Shown here: piece after piece, positions 8,563-17,236 of the stretch
Layout: every line of letters begins with the position of its first letter
How positions within the stretch are numbered: the stretch's first letter is position 1
Assembly: GCA_003249225.1 (NCBI GenBank)
Contig: QKJQ01000026.1
Span: forward strand, 1-61,350
DNA length: 61,350 nucleotides
Direction: 5' to 3'
Origin: Clostridia bacterium
GTDB taxonomy: Bacteria; Bacillota; Clostridia; Lachnospirales; Lachnospiraceae
Notes under the pieces: generated by a model
Database searches by the model: none
What the model was told of the DNA's origin: nothing
Seen by the model: the letters and a program-made list of their open reading frames with translations, nothing else
Translations under genes and position numbers: made by a program

Positions 8563-8762
8563 TACAGTCTCCTTCCCTGCCTGCTGCTAACATCCTGTTT
8601 ATTTCCTGCCTGTTGTTTACGGTTGTTTACTGTTGTATATTTTTTTACTTAGTACAAGAAATGTTTTAGTGTTACTATCATGCAGTGTTTGCGATCACTT
8701 TCCACTTGAACCTTCCTCTTACGTGCTTTACTACAGCAGTGCCTTACGCAACGCAATTATTC

Positions 8763-10514
8763 TTATGCAAAAAGTGGTACCATCTCCTGTTTAATGGTAT
8801 CTACGATCCCATGGTCGGTCAGTCGTACTTCAGGAAATACAGCGAGTGAAAATGCGGTCAGCACATTCAGCGGAGAGATTGCCTCTATTCCCATGTCTAT
8901 AATGTCTTTTTTAACTTTCTCCACATCTTTTGCTATGTCTTCCACTTCTTTGGATGAGATCAGCCCGCATACATTCAGCATTGCTTCGCTGGTTATCTTT
9001 CCTTCTCTGGCACAGGCAAATCCGCCGCCCGTTTCTATCAGTCTATTTACTGCAGTAAGCATGTCTTCTGCATTCTTTCCGATTACAAACAGGTTGTGGC
9101 AGTCGTGGGAAACGGTTCCTGCAACGGCACCATACTGAAATCCAAAATTCTTAATCGGTGCAATTCCTATGTTCCCATTGACTCCGTGACGTTCGATAAC
9201 GACCATGGTACAAAAATCATCCGCTATGTCAAGAACATCATCCTTTGCATTGAAAAAATGCTTCTCAAGTTTTGTCAGGAAGGGGTCTTTTGGATTGAAC
9301 GCTATTGTGTTGACGAACGCTCCCTCTTTCGAAGCAATCACAAAATCATCTTTTGTAAGTTTTCTCTTCATATACATGGTATTTTCAGATGCAAAACGAG
9401 TCTCCGGCTCTTTAATATCGACCAGCATGCTTTTCTCTTTTGCAACAAGTTTTCCATCCACAAAGACTTCGTTCACCGTAAATTCATTCAGCGAGTCAAG
9501 CAAAAGAATGTCCGCTATATTCCCAGGACGCAACGTTCCCCGGTCGGTCATTCTCATGAACCTTGCCGAGTTGAAGGTCGCCATCTTGATTGCTTCGATC
9601 GGCAAGATTCCTGCGCGGATCGCCTCTTTTACCGCGGCATCCATATGTCCTTCCCTGATCAGATCATCGGGTTCTCTGTCATCGGTGCAAAGCACTGCAT
9701 TTTCCGGATAATTTAGTTCCTTTACTGCTTGAGCCAGTACTTCTATGTTGTGATAATTGGATGCATGTCTGCATTCCAGTGTCATCCCGGAACGAAGACT
9801 CATCTTCGCTTCTTCAAGCAGTCTTGCTTCATGGTTTGATTCACAGCCGGCGATCATATATGCGGCAAGTTCACGGGCCGGTACATCCGCCAGGTGTCCC
9901 TGCACCACTTTCCCTGCTTCCATAGCCGCCTCCATGACCTCCATCATCCGTTTTTCCTGATTGATGACTCCCATGTAATCCATTACTTCCCCCAGAGAAA
10001 GAACTCTGTCGTGACGCAGCATTTCTGCGATTTCCTGCCCCATAAATACCCCCGCACTGGTCTCGACCCCAACAACGGATGGCACACAGGAAGGTGCTGC
10101 CATAAAAACCTTCAATATGATATTCTCACTGGCTTCCAGAAAATAATCCATTCCCTTCAGACCAATCACATTGCAGATCTCATGCGGATCCGCCAGCACC
10201 GTTGTCGTTCCATGCGGTACGACTGCTTTTGCGAACTTTGCCGGTGTCACCATACTGCTTTCGATATGTTCATGAGTATCGATCAGCCCGGGACAGGCGT
10301 ATTTTCCTTTTGCATCGTAATACTCGATAGCATCGAATGAGCTCTCTTCTCCCGGCATGCTGATATAAGCAATTCTTCCATTCTTAATGCATATATCCGC
10401 TTTATAGATTTCTTTTGTAAATATATTAATATAGTTTGTATTAAGCAGCACCAGATCAAATTTTTCCTTACCGGTTGCCGCATTCATGACCTGTCTTATA
10501 TCTGCGAATTGCAT
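8763..10514 (-). CDS. ade: Adenine deaminase
   Basis: Amidohydrolase of 583 aa converting adenine to hypoxanthine and ammonia in purine salvage. Family hallmarks are IDTHEHIESSM (metal-binding His pair and conserved ESS), PHGTTTVLADPHEI, EVMDYMGV, the HLAD segment, and the C-terminal domain with HDCHNLFVIG and TGGGFA. Length matches the family. The start has GGAGG 6 nt upstream, within a possible degenerate hairpin-RBS element. I looked for a purine riboswitch in the leader and saw none. Confidence 0.95.
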   Translation of the reverse strand: MQFADIRQVMNAATGKEKFDLVLLNTNYINIFTKEIYKADICIKNGRIAYISMPGEESSFDAIEYYDAKGKYACPGLIDTHEHIESSMVTPAKFAKAVVPHGTTTVLADPHEICNVIGLKGMDYFLEASENIILKVFMAAPSCVPSVVGVETSAGVFMGQEIAEMLRHDRVLSLGEVMDYMGVINQEKRMMEVMEAAMEAGKVVQGHLADVPARELAAYMIAGCESNHEARLLEEAKMSLRSGMTLECRHASNYHNIEVLAQAVKELNYPENAVLCTDDREPDDLIREGHMDAAVKEAIRAGILPIEAIKMATFNSARFMRMTDRGTLRPGNIADILLLDSLNEFTVNEVFVDGKLVAKEKSMLVDIKEPETRFASENTMYMKRKLTKDDFVIASKEGAFVNTIAFNPKDPFLTKLEKHFFNAKDDVLDIADDFCTMVVIERHGVNGNIGIAPIKNFGFQYGAVAGTVSHDCHNLFVIGKNAEDMLTAVNRLIETGGGFACAREGKITSEAMLNVCGLISSKEVEDIAKDVEKVKKDIIDMGIEAISPLNVLTAFSLAVFPEVRLTDHGIVDTIKQEMVPLFA

Positions 10515-10518
10515 GATT

Positions 10519-10552
10519 ACCTCCGTTCCTGTACAGATGATGATACATCATA
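10519..10552 (-). repeat. Possible degenerate hairpin-RBS element before ade
   Basis: Sense orientation: TGTA-tcatcatctg-TACA followed by GGAACGGAGG and the ATG. It keeps the layout of the family (short stem directly joined to a GGAAYGGAGG Shine-Dalgarno) but the stem is only 4 bp and sequence identity is low. Confidence 0.4.
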
Positions 10553-10680
10553 TTTCAAATCCTTTTTTGTAAATATAGAGTTTGTTCAATTGCTCATGAG
10601 TATGTTACAATTATGTGCTCAAAAGAAATCTCTGTATCTTATAGTAATTCTATTTTCTTAATTAATACCTTTATCTTTTG

Positions 10681-11517
10681 TCAGTTTACCTGTTCAAGCA
10701 TAGAACGAACATAGGCAGCTGCCTCATCGTATTCAGCTTCTGTGGGTAAATGTTCCAGTATGACAGGTACATCCGCATCCAGTTTATTAATCTCTGATAG
10801 TAAAGTCCTGTAATCGATCTGTCCTTTTCCAATCGGAACCTCTTCGAACATTACAGTAAGTTTATCGGTGGCCATTTTTATATCTTTTAAATGGATCGAT
10901 ACGATCTGGTCACCTACGAGTGAGAAAGTTTCTTTTATAAAGTCTGTGTTGTTATAGTATAGTCTCGGATGATTAATACAGTTGCAAAGATCAAGGTGCA
11001 CTGCCGTTTCCTTTTGCCGGTCAACGGCTTCCAGAAACTTAACATATTCTCTGGGTGAGTCAAGAAAACAATACGGCATTGCTTCAAAAGAAAGCTTTGT
11101 GTGCTTTGGCTTAACGGAATCGATGATATGACGTATCACTTCAATCGCTTCTTTTTTGAACGACTCGCTATAACATTCGACGCTTGGTCCATACCAGTTC
11201 TCACTGCTTTTTGTACCGATAATATTAACACAGGTCTTTGCTTCCAGTGCATCCGCAAGCCGTAACCGTTCGATCATGTACTCTATATTCTTCTCTGCTT
11301 CCGTCTTATCCGGACTTAGGATATTACACCATGCACCAACTTCCGAAAGCACGATGTCATTCTCCTTTAACGCAGTCTTGCATGCAACGATCTTCTCCTT
11401 GTCATGCAGGGACAGGAACTCCGGGCAAAGACAATTCTTATATCCTTTCCTGATGTGTGCCTCGATAAATTCATTGATGCTGCTTCCTCTGTAAAACACA
11501 GGTCCTCCAAGTCTCAT
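10681..11517 (-). CDS. TIM-barrel sugar phosphate isomerase/epimerase-like protein
   Basis: Protein of 278 aa of the xylose isomerase-like TIM-barrel (AP endonuclease family 2) superfamily. Metal-ligand style motifs are LSFEAMPYCFLDSP, HLDLCNCINHPRLYY, VSIHLKDIKM and a C-terminal VILEHLP. Such proteins act on sugars, inositols or hydroxypyruvate; nothing narrows the substrate here. Start 11517 has AAGGAG 7 nt upstream; the longer ORF to 11574 lacks an RBS. The stop is 167 bp from the ade start. Confidence 0.8.
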   Translation of the reverse strand: MRLGGPVFYRGSSINEFIEAHIRKGYKNCLCPEFLSLHDKEKIVACKTALKENDIVLSEVGAWCNILSPDKTEAEKNIEYMIERLRLADALEAKTCVNIIGTKSSENWYGPSVECYSESFKKEAIEVIRHIIDSVKPKHTKLSFEAMPYCFLDSPREYVKFLEAVDRQKETAVHLDLCNCINHPRLYYNNTDFIKETFSLVGDQIVSIHLKDIKMATDKLTVMFEEVPIGKGQIDYRTLLSEINKLDADVPVILEHLPTEAEYDEAAAYVRSMLEQVN

Positions 11518-11576
11518 TCTATGCTCCTTTTCTCCCCAAGTCTTTCTCATCGATGCATAAAAGTCATGGTACACGG

Positions 11577-12125
11577 TTACCCGGATACCTGCACAAGTTT
11601 ATATTCGTGATGTACTTCATGTAAGAACTTTTCTAATATATCACCTGTCCTGATTTTCAGACTGGTCGTGTTGACACAAGGGTGACACCCAAGATAATCG
11701 TACGACAGAATCTCTTCATCGACCAAAAGCTGTACCCTGTTTTCTTTGTCATTCATAAGACCCATGATACTGACTGACCCGGGGCGAATGTCCAGAAACT
11801 GTTCCATATACTCCTGCGGTGCAAAGGATAATCTGGAACTGCCGATCTGATCGGATATTTTGCGTGCATCAAATCTCTTATCCCCTGCAATCATGAGAAG
11901 ATAGAATTTATTTTTCTGTGAATTGCACAGAAGAAGATTTTTGCAGACCACGGCCGGAACAAGCAGTGCATCGATCTCCTGACAGGCCGCCATCGTCTCT
12001 ACCGCCTCGTGGTCGATTCTGTCGTATTCTATCTTAATGGAATCAAGCAGGTTGTATGTCCTGATTTCCTTTGCTGACCGGTTCTCCACATCCATCGGTC
12101 TTCCTTTTTGTATTTGCAGTTCCAT
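11577..12125 (-). CDS. YbaK/ProX-type aminoacyl-tRNA deacylase
   Basis: Protein of 182 aa with the YbaK/aminoacyl-tRNA synthetase-associated fold. Family members hydrolyse mischarged Ala- or Cys-tRNA(Pro). Visible conserved parts are VVCKNLLLCN, KFYLLMIAGDKRFDARKI, the SFAPQEYMEQ helix, PGSVSIMGLMND and YDYLGCHPCVNTTSLKI, the pattern of the prolyl-tRNA editing protein ProX. A hairpin-RBS element lies immediately before the ATG. Overlap or operon with the downstream TIM-barrel gene is likely (60 bp gap). Confidence 0.88.
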   Translation of the reverse strand: MELQIQKGRPMDVENRSAKEIRTYNLLDSIKIEYDRIDHEAVETMAACQEIDALLVPAVVCKNLLLCNSQKNKFYLLMIAGDKRFDARKISDQIGSSRLSFAPQEYMEQFLDIRPGSVSIMGLMNDKENRVQLLVDEEILSYDYLGCHPCVNTTSLKIRTGDILEKFLHEVHHEYKLVQVSG

Positions 12126-12130
12126 TACTA

Positions 12131-12207
12131 CTCCATTCCAGCGCTTGTTTTGTACATAGGATGCTAGTGCTAAGGATTACGCAGGCACAAACTTTTAAAG
12201 TAAACCT
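12131..12207 (-). repeat. Hairpin-RBS element before YbaK-type gene
   Basis: Sense orientation carries the upstream GTTTGTGCCTGCGTAATCC segment shared with the long copies at 4951 and 55515, then TGTACA-aaaca-AGCGCT, then GGAATGGAG. Here the two halves of the last stem no longer match each other, so this copy may be decaying although the Shine-Dalgarno is intact. Confidence 0.75.
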
Positions 12208-12251
12208 ATATCTATGCTTTATTTTCCCTATTATATCATTCCATCTCCCAT

Positions 12252-13424
12252 TCAGGCAAATACTTCTAGTGCCTGTTCCAGATCGTGTATGATATCTTCC
12301 GCTTCCTCGGTTCCGACCGACAAACGAAGCAGTCCTTTTGTTATACCCATCCCCTGCAATTCTTCATCGGAGAATTCCAGATGAAAGGCTGTATAAGGAT
12401 GTGCAAAAGAGGTCCGAAGTCCGCCAAGTGTACCAAGATACTGGATCATCTGCAACTGTTCAATGAACCGGTTCACTTTATCACAGTCATCTTCCACCGA
12501 AACGCTAATCATGGCTCCTTCACCGTTTTTAAAGAGCCGTACTGCAAGTTCATGCTGTGGGTGGCTTTTCAGGGATGGATGATTTACTTTTCTGATCTGT
12601 GGATTTTTTTCAAGCCACGCGGCAACGATCCTTGCATTTTCCATCTGTTTTCTGACACGCAGGTTCATCGTGCGGACACTGCGCACCGTCATCCAGGCAG
12701 TATTCGGGTCAATGCATCCACCCATCAGAAGATAACTTCTTTTCAGCGTATCCATAATTTCTTCAGCACCGGTAATCGATCCTCCGGTAATATCACTATG
12801 ACCGCCAAAATACTTTGTAAGAGAGTGAATGACGATATCTGCTCCATGATGAATCGGTGATATGATGACCGGTGTCGTAAAAGTACTGTCTACTATGACT
12901 TTTGCTCCGGATGCATGTGCAATACGGCTTATGGCGTCAATGTCGATCACCTCAAGAAGCGGATTGGTAAGCACTTCGGTATATACATAATCGACGGATC
13001 TTCTGCACGCTTCTTCAAATGCCGTCAGATCCTTCATATCAACATAGGTAACCAGTACAGAAAAACGCTTTGAAAGCTCACCAAGGAGTTCCAGTGTCTC
13101 ACCATAAACTCCTTTATGCGCGATGATACGCTTTCCGGAGGACAGCAGACCAAAAAGAACGGTCGAGATCGCACTCATGCCGGATGCACATACATAGGTT
13201 ACTTCTCCGCCTTCCAACTGGCTGATGATGCTGGATAAAGCATTCCGGTTCGGGTTTTCGCACCGACTGTAAAAATACTTGTTTCCATCCATTGCATGGT
13301 CATAATCATCCATGTTCTTTAATGCATACGCAGTGGAATGATAAATCGGAAGTTCTTCTGCATTGGAGGCTTCCTTATCCAGATGCATGCCGGTATATAG
13401 AAGTTTTGTCTCATTGTGTATCAT
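12252..13424 (-). CDS. Cys/Met metabolism PLP enzyme (CGL/MGL type)
   Basis: PLP-dependent trans-sulfuration enzyme of 390 aa. The active-site lysine lies in HSLTKYFGGHSD, with the upstream DSTFTTPV aspartate and the C-terminal LRLSVGTEEAEDI motif. Candidates are cystathionine gamma-lyase, methionine gamma-lyase or cystathionine gamma-synthase; sequence reading alone does not separate them. I start at ATG 13424, beginning MIHNETKLLYTG as in relatives, although its RBS is weak; the longer ORF to 13463 has none. No operon partner of Met/Cys metabolism is adjacent. Confidence 0.88.
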   Translation of the reverse strand: MIHNETKLLYTGMHLDKEASNAEELPIYHSTAYALKNMDDYDHAMDGNKYFYSRCENPNRNALSSIISQLEGGEVTYVCASGMSAISTVLFGLLSSGKRIIAHKGVYGETLELLGELSKRFSVLVTYVDMKDLTAFEEACRRSVDYVYTEVLTNPLLEVIDIDAISRIAHASGAKVIVDSTFTTPVIISPIHHGADIVIHSLTKYFGGHSDITGGSITGAEEIMDTLKRSYLLMGGCIDPNTAWMTVRSVRTMNLRVRKQMENARIVAAWLEKNPQIRKVNHPSLKSHPQHELAVRLFKNGEGAMISVSVEDDCDKVNRFIEQLQMIQYLGTLGGLRTSFAHPYTAFHLEFSDEELQGMGITKGLLRLSVGTEEAEDIIHDLEQALEVFA

Positions 13425-13599
13425 TGTTTTCTCTACCTTTCGTTTTCTTATTAGAAGCATCATAAAGCTTATAGTAAGAATAATGTCAAGAAGAGAAATT
13501 AAATATTTATGATTTTATAGTAGTACAAAGCTAAACTCAGGTTGCAGGTAAAAAGCATGGAAGCTTTTTGCGATTCGTTTTACTTTGAACGTTGAGTGA

Positions 13600-13679
13600 A
13601 CGTGAAAGAATTGATTAAATGTAAGCGCAGGAATGGGGTGAAAATGTCTGAATACGGCTATAAGCACCGGTCATCCTAG
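13600..13679 (+). other. Orphan plus-strand hairpin-RBS half copy with 11-codon ORF
   Basis: In a 281-bp gap, TAAGCGCAGGAATGGGG at about 13622-13638 matches the 3' half of the hairpin-RBS family on the plus strand and precedes ATG 13644, which opens an 11-residue ORF (MSEYGYKHRSS) stopping at 13679. The ORF then runs into the 3' end of the convergent MerR gene. It may be a genuine microprotein, or the 5' end of a deleted gene. Confidence 0.35.
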
Positions 13680-13705
13680 AAAGAAAATTCATTGCATCGA
13701 TATCA

Positions 13706-14554
13706 TTATCCAAGAAAGATCTGCAGTTCGTATCTTGCATGTTCAAAATTCTTCAGGTTATCTTCATATTCAAGAGCAAGCATTAATGTTTCCATCGTTT
13801 TATTCTTTGATGCGGTCTCTATCGCAGCACCTTTATTTTGCAACGCTTCTTTTATATACTGACTGTAAACTTCTGCTTCCCAGTTTTCCTCCAACACCCT
13901 TTCACAGAAGCATAAATACTCCCCGGCTGGAAGTACATGCAGCAATGTCTTTTTTTCAGCCGGTATAAGCTCCGAATTTTTTACGTAGATAAAGTAGGAT
14001 TTTGGACTGAAAATCTTGCTCATAAAATCTTCGTAGCTGATTTTATAACCATACTGCCGCAGGAACACTTCATGTCCAAAATCCAGACTGCTTTTTTTCT
14101 TAGCCAGCTGTATCTCAAGATCTGACAGTGTATCAAGTTCTCCTGTCGGTACTTCAAGAATATACCGTTTTGGAAAACTAGTCGCATGAATCTGATACGG
14201 TTCCTGGTTCATGTGAGTAAAATACTCCATGTACCATTCCACATTTTCAATACTGTTCTTTAACTGGTTCATTTCCTGATTCAGTTCATCCTTCTGTGTC
14301 TGCAGGAATGGCAGCAGTTTATCAACCTTTCCGCTATGGATCACTTCCCTGATATCATCAAGCGGCATGCCCATGCTCTGCAGATATTTTGTCCGGTCGA
14401 TGTAATGGAACTGACGGTAAGAATAGTAACGGTATCCTGTCTGCTCGTCTATCTTCACCGGTTTTATGAGATCAATTTTATCGTAGAAACGCAGTGTCTG
14501 AGTGGTAACGCCAAGCAACTTTGCCGTCTCTCCGATGAGATAATATTCTTTCAT
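13706..14554 (-). CDS. MerR-family transcriptional regulator
   Basis: Regulator of 282 aa with an N-terminal MerR winged helix (residues 3-70: YLIGETAKLLGVTTQTLRFY, TGYRYYSYRQF, GMPLDDIREVI), a coiled-coil dimerisation helix (about 78-115) and a C-terminal ligand-binding region of BmrR/GyrI length. The domain layout suggests a multidrug-type effector sensor. It is 45 bp downstream of the small coupled gene pair and probably in the same transcript as the lipoprotein gene. Confidence 0.9.
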   Translation of the reverse strand: MKEYYLIGETAKLLGVTTQTLRFYDKIDLIKPVKIDEQTGYRYYSYRQFHYIDRTKYLQSMGMPLDDIREVIHSGKVDKLLPFLQTQKDELNQEMNQLKNSIENVEWYMEYFTHMNQEPYQIHATSFPKRYILEVPTGELDTLSDLEIQLAKKKSSLDFGHEVFLRQYGYKISYEDFMSKIFSPKSYFIYVKNSELIPAEKKTLLHVLPAGEYLCFCERVLEENWEAEVYSQYIKEALQNKGAAIETASKNKTMETLMLALEYEDNLKNFEHARYELQIFLG

Positions 14555-14599
14555 TTTGTACCTGCTTCCCTGTTGTTTTGTTCCATAGACTTATAAACA

Positions 14600-14887
14600 C
14601 TATTCTTCCTCATCAAAACCGTTCTGAAGATACTCATTCCAGGCTATGTTCGTCTTCTCCAGCTCTATCTTCTTCATAATTCTGTCCCGGTCACTTAAGA
14701 TGGCTAACATCTCGTCCGCAATAACTTCAAGAGACAGATTCTGATAATATCTTAAATACCCTATCATTCGCTTTGCCGTAAAATCCGTATTCAGATTCTT
14801 CGTGATCTCGTCGCAGAATACTTCCGGATATCCTTTTTTTAACATGAGATTGTATAGTTCTTTGCTTTTTTCTGACTTAATAATCAT
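14600..14887 (-). CDS. Conserved small hypothetical protein
   Basis: Helical soluble protein of 95 aa (MIIKSEKSKELYN start) rich in charged residues, no membrane segment and no recognised domain. The start at 14887 forms an ATGA overlap with the stop of the BFD-like gene upstream, so translation is probably coupled; the longer ORF to 14941 would overlap that gene completely. GGAAG lies about 10 nt upstream. Its link to a small Fe-S-type protein suggests a partner role, but function is unknown. Confidence 0.7.
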   Translation of the reverse strand: MIIKSEKSKELYNLMLKKGYPEVFCDEITKNLNTDFTAKRMIGYLRYYQNLSLEVIADEMLAILSDRDRIMKKIELEKTNIAWNEYLQNGFDEEE

Positions 14888-15024
14888 TTGTTCATCTCTT
14901 CCCTGATGTCTTTGATCAAATAGGCTATGAATTCTTTGCACTTACCACAGCCGGTTCCAAATCGCAGCTTTGCTTCAACTTCTTCATAGGAGGAAGCCCC
15001 TTGGTTTATGGCGTCTTCAGTCAT
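14884..15024 (-). CDS. Minimal BFD-like [2Fe-2S] domain protein, 46 aa
   Basis: Short ORF starting MTEDAINQGASSYEEVE and containing LRFGTGCGKCKEF. This matches the second half of bacterioferritin-associated ferredoxin-like domains (VTEDxI ... GxxCGKC), but the first Cys-x-Cys pair normally before VTED is absent. In-frame upstream sequence has one Cys codon and a stop, with no alternative start. The ATG overlaps the lipoprotein stop (ATGA), and its own stop overlaps the next start (ATGA). It may be a truncated gene or a metal-binding peptide that dimerises to gain four cysteines. Confidence 0.55.
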   Translation of the reverse strand: MTEDAINQGASSYEEVEAKLRFGTGCGKCKEFIAYLIKDIREEMNK

Positions 15025-16997
15025 TGAAGTGCAAGAGGAGTATCAATAAATTCCTCAAGTGTCTGATAATTCCGTGACCACAGGCATTCATCCGGTGCAT
15101 TAATTCCTCCGAGATTATACAGCAATGAATCTGTATCATCCGTCCAGTTCTGTGTTGTATTGCTGTCATATAAGTATTTTATATAAACAGAGTTTCCTAC
15201 CACTGTTGCGTTCGGGTTGGCAATATTGTTATAGAAACCAGATGCTGTCTCCTCGGTTGCAAACGTATAGTACTTGATGTATCCAAGGCATAAATGTGAT
15301 TCTTCCTCATAAAAGTTAATGATGGTCATTGGAATATCTGAATAATTTACAACCCCGTCATATGGCGAATACGTATCACGCTGAACAATGTAATCACTGC
15401 TTAACATTTCGGTATCGCGCAGGTATTCGGCCTTGTCGTCAATCAATACAATCTTGCGAATAATCAGATCTTCCTGCTTCAGATCAGGTTTTGTAAATAT
15501 CATCTCATCCTGGTAGCTTTGGTCCTTCTGAAGCGATAAATAAATGGCTCTGACTTTCCCTTCGGAAAGAAAATACAGGGAGGTGTCGTTTAACCGGTCA
15601 AGATCAAACACACCATAGGCAGCATTTTCATCATGGTACACATTCTCAGCCTGTTCATCCAGGCTGTTATAATCACATTGCCCCGGCTGATAGATGCGCT
15701 GCCTTGCATCGATTATTCTGCCATCCTCATCATAACTAATCAGGTAGATTCGGGAATAATCATCATTCCATCCATACACCAAGTAATCATCCGATGCAGG
15801 ACGGAAATACTCATTATCTTCCGTGTATCCAATATATCCCTTGTAGTATATGTCAGCCATGAGCACCTGATTTTCGATTGGCAGCTCATAGGCTTCCTGT
15901 TTTGTTATTTCTGTAATGTCCCACAATCGAATACCATCGTTTTTACCATTATCTATGTGACATCTGTCTGCTTCTTCAAACAAAGCCGCATTATTACTTA
16001 GCTGTCGCAGCTGATTTTTGAAATCTTCAATCACACTTTCATCTGCCAGTTTATCCTGTATATATTCTCCAAGATTCAGATAAACAGAAATTATATTCTT
16101 TTTCTTGTTCGTATAAACTAAAAAATTACTACCGCTGGTTTGAATCGAGTAAGATGTTATGTTCGGAATCGAAAGATCTGCCGAATAATGTAGGCCATCA
16201 TAGCCATAAACTGTCAAAAATGCAACAACATCTGACTGATCTTCATTTACCATTTTATCAAAATACAATTTAATAGAAGCTTCGTCCTGCGTATCCATCC
16301 TTGTAAAAAAATCTTTTGCTGTATCACCTTTAAAAACAAACCAGCCTTCCTCTCCATTAATAGAATAGATGGATACATCAGAAGATGCATCATTGCTTTC
16401 CTGTTCATCTTCTCCGTCTGCTGTTGTTTGCTGGTTGTCACTATCTTCTGCTGCCGCTGCATAATCATTGTAAATGCTAAGCGGATCTTCACTGGTTTTT
16501 GTCAGTGTTGCGTTCTCTTCATAACCTTCATCACAAATCAAGCGGTGATAGTATAAGGTAGCACCCTCTAAGGTGTAACTGAACTCCGTGACTATCTCAC
16601 TTCCTCTTTGCGTGTTATCTTCAATAAAATTCTCAGACGTGAGGGATGCCGTCCTAGGAAAGAAGACATAATATCCTGAATCGACCACAATATGATACTC
16701 ACTGGTACAACCCTCGGTTGCAGCGCCTTCTTTTGCAAATACGATGGTAAATCCATCTCCTTTGTAAACACCGTCCCATCTGTCTGCGATCGCGGTATCA
16801 CTGCTTTCCTTTGTATCATTATCCTGTGTACTGTTATTACCTGAATCCTGCAAGCCGTTGTCAGATACAGTCCCGGTCTGGGCAGCATTATTATGGATAG
16901 CATCACCTTGAACATTATTGCCTGTTTCTGTTTGTTTACACCCAAGCAGTGTTGTTGCCATTGCTAAGATTAATAGAATACCTACTGTTTTTTTCAT
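15021..16997 (-). CDS. Large secreted lipoprotein, function unknown
   Basis: Protein of 658 aa starting MKKTVGILLILAMATTLLGC, a lipoprotein signal peptide with lipobox LLGC (Cys20). A low-complexity Asn/Thr/Asp/Ser-rich linker follows to about residue 75, then a domain with WDGVYKGDGFTIVF, a second Asp/Glu/Ser-rich linker around 190, and a large C-terminal region of beta-rich appearance. I recognise no family. ATG 16997 is used because CAGGAG is 8 nt upstream and it begins the signal peptide. Co-transcription with the two small genes and MerR downstream is likely. Confidence 0.8.
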   Translation of the reverse strand: MKKTVGILLILAMATTLLGCKQTETGNNVQGDAIHNNAAQTGTVSDNGLQDSGNNSTQDNDTKESSDTAIADRWDGVYKGDGFTIVFAKEGAATEGCTSEYHIVVDSGYYVFFPRTASLTSENFIEDNTQRGSEIVTEFSYTLEGATLYYHRLICDEGYEENATLTKTSEDPLSIYNDYAAAAEDSDNQQTTADGEDEQESNDASSDVSIYSINGEEGWFVFKGDTAKDFFTRMDTQDEASIKLYFDKMVNEDQSDVVAFLTVYGYDGLHYSADLSIPNITSYSIQTSGSNFLVYTNKKKNIISVYLNLGEYIQDKLADESVIEDFKNQLRQLSNNAALFEEADRCHIDNGKNDGIRLWDITEITKQEAYELPIENQVLMADIYYKGYIGYTEDNEYFRPASDDYLVYGWNDDYSRIYLISYDEDGRIIDARQRIYQPGQCDYNSLDEQAENVYHDENAAYGVFDLDRLNDTSLYFLSEGKVRAIYLSLQKDQSYQDEMIFTKPDLKQEDLIIRKIVLIDDKAEYLRDTEMLSSDYIVQRDTYSPYDGVVNYSDIPMTIINFYEEESHLCLGYIKYYTFATEETASGFYNNIANPNATVVGNSVYIKYLYDSNTTQNWTDDTDSLLYNLGGINAPDECLWSRNYQTLEEFIDTPLALQ

Positions 16998-17066
16998 ATT
17001 GTACACTCCTGTTGTTATCATTCTATACAATCAATTCTACAGAACAATCACTCAATGTAAATAGCC

Positions 17067-17172
17067 TATAGTAGGATTTCTTGGTAAAATATTCACCGGG
17101 TCTGATGTAATTCTAACATCGAACCCGGTGAACATCAATTGTTATATAGTAGGATACCTGGGAGCAAAATAC
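17067..17172. repeat. Direct repeat pair flanking a terminator
   Basis: TATAGTAGGAT occurs at 17067-17077 and 17145-17155, each followed by a TGG and a CAAAATA/TAAAATA-like tail. The copies are 78 bp apart and surround the hairpin at 17092-17132. Origin is unclear: operator sites for the lipoprotein promoter or a small duplication. Confidence 0.4.
17092..17132 (-). terminator. Terminator hairpin after ABC exporter operon
   Basis: TTCACCGGGT and ACCCGGTGAA form a perfect 10-bp stem, with an inner GATGT/ACATC stem. On the minus strand it is followed by TATTTTACC. It lies about 105 bp past the stop of the exporter gene. Confidence 0.75.
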
Positions 17173-17236
17173 TTTTGAGTTCACCATCATAGTATGCCAA
17201 TAAGAACAATTGATTCTCTATAACCTGTAAAAGCCT

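Noticed and set aside
9096..9716. ORF of 206 aa antisense to adenine deaminase
   Set aside because: Shadow ORF; the minus strand has all adenine deaminase motifs.
10515..10680. Purine riboswitch before adenine deaminase
   Set aside because: No conserved junction or P1-P3 arrangement was visible in the 166-bp gap.
15633..16001. Antisense ORF of 122 aa inside the lipoprotein gene
   Set aside because: No RBS or domain; the opposite frame encodes the lipoprotein with a signal peptide.
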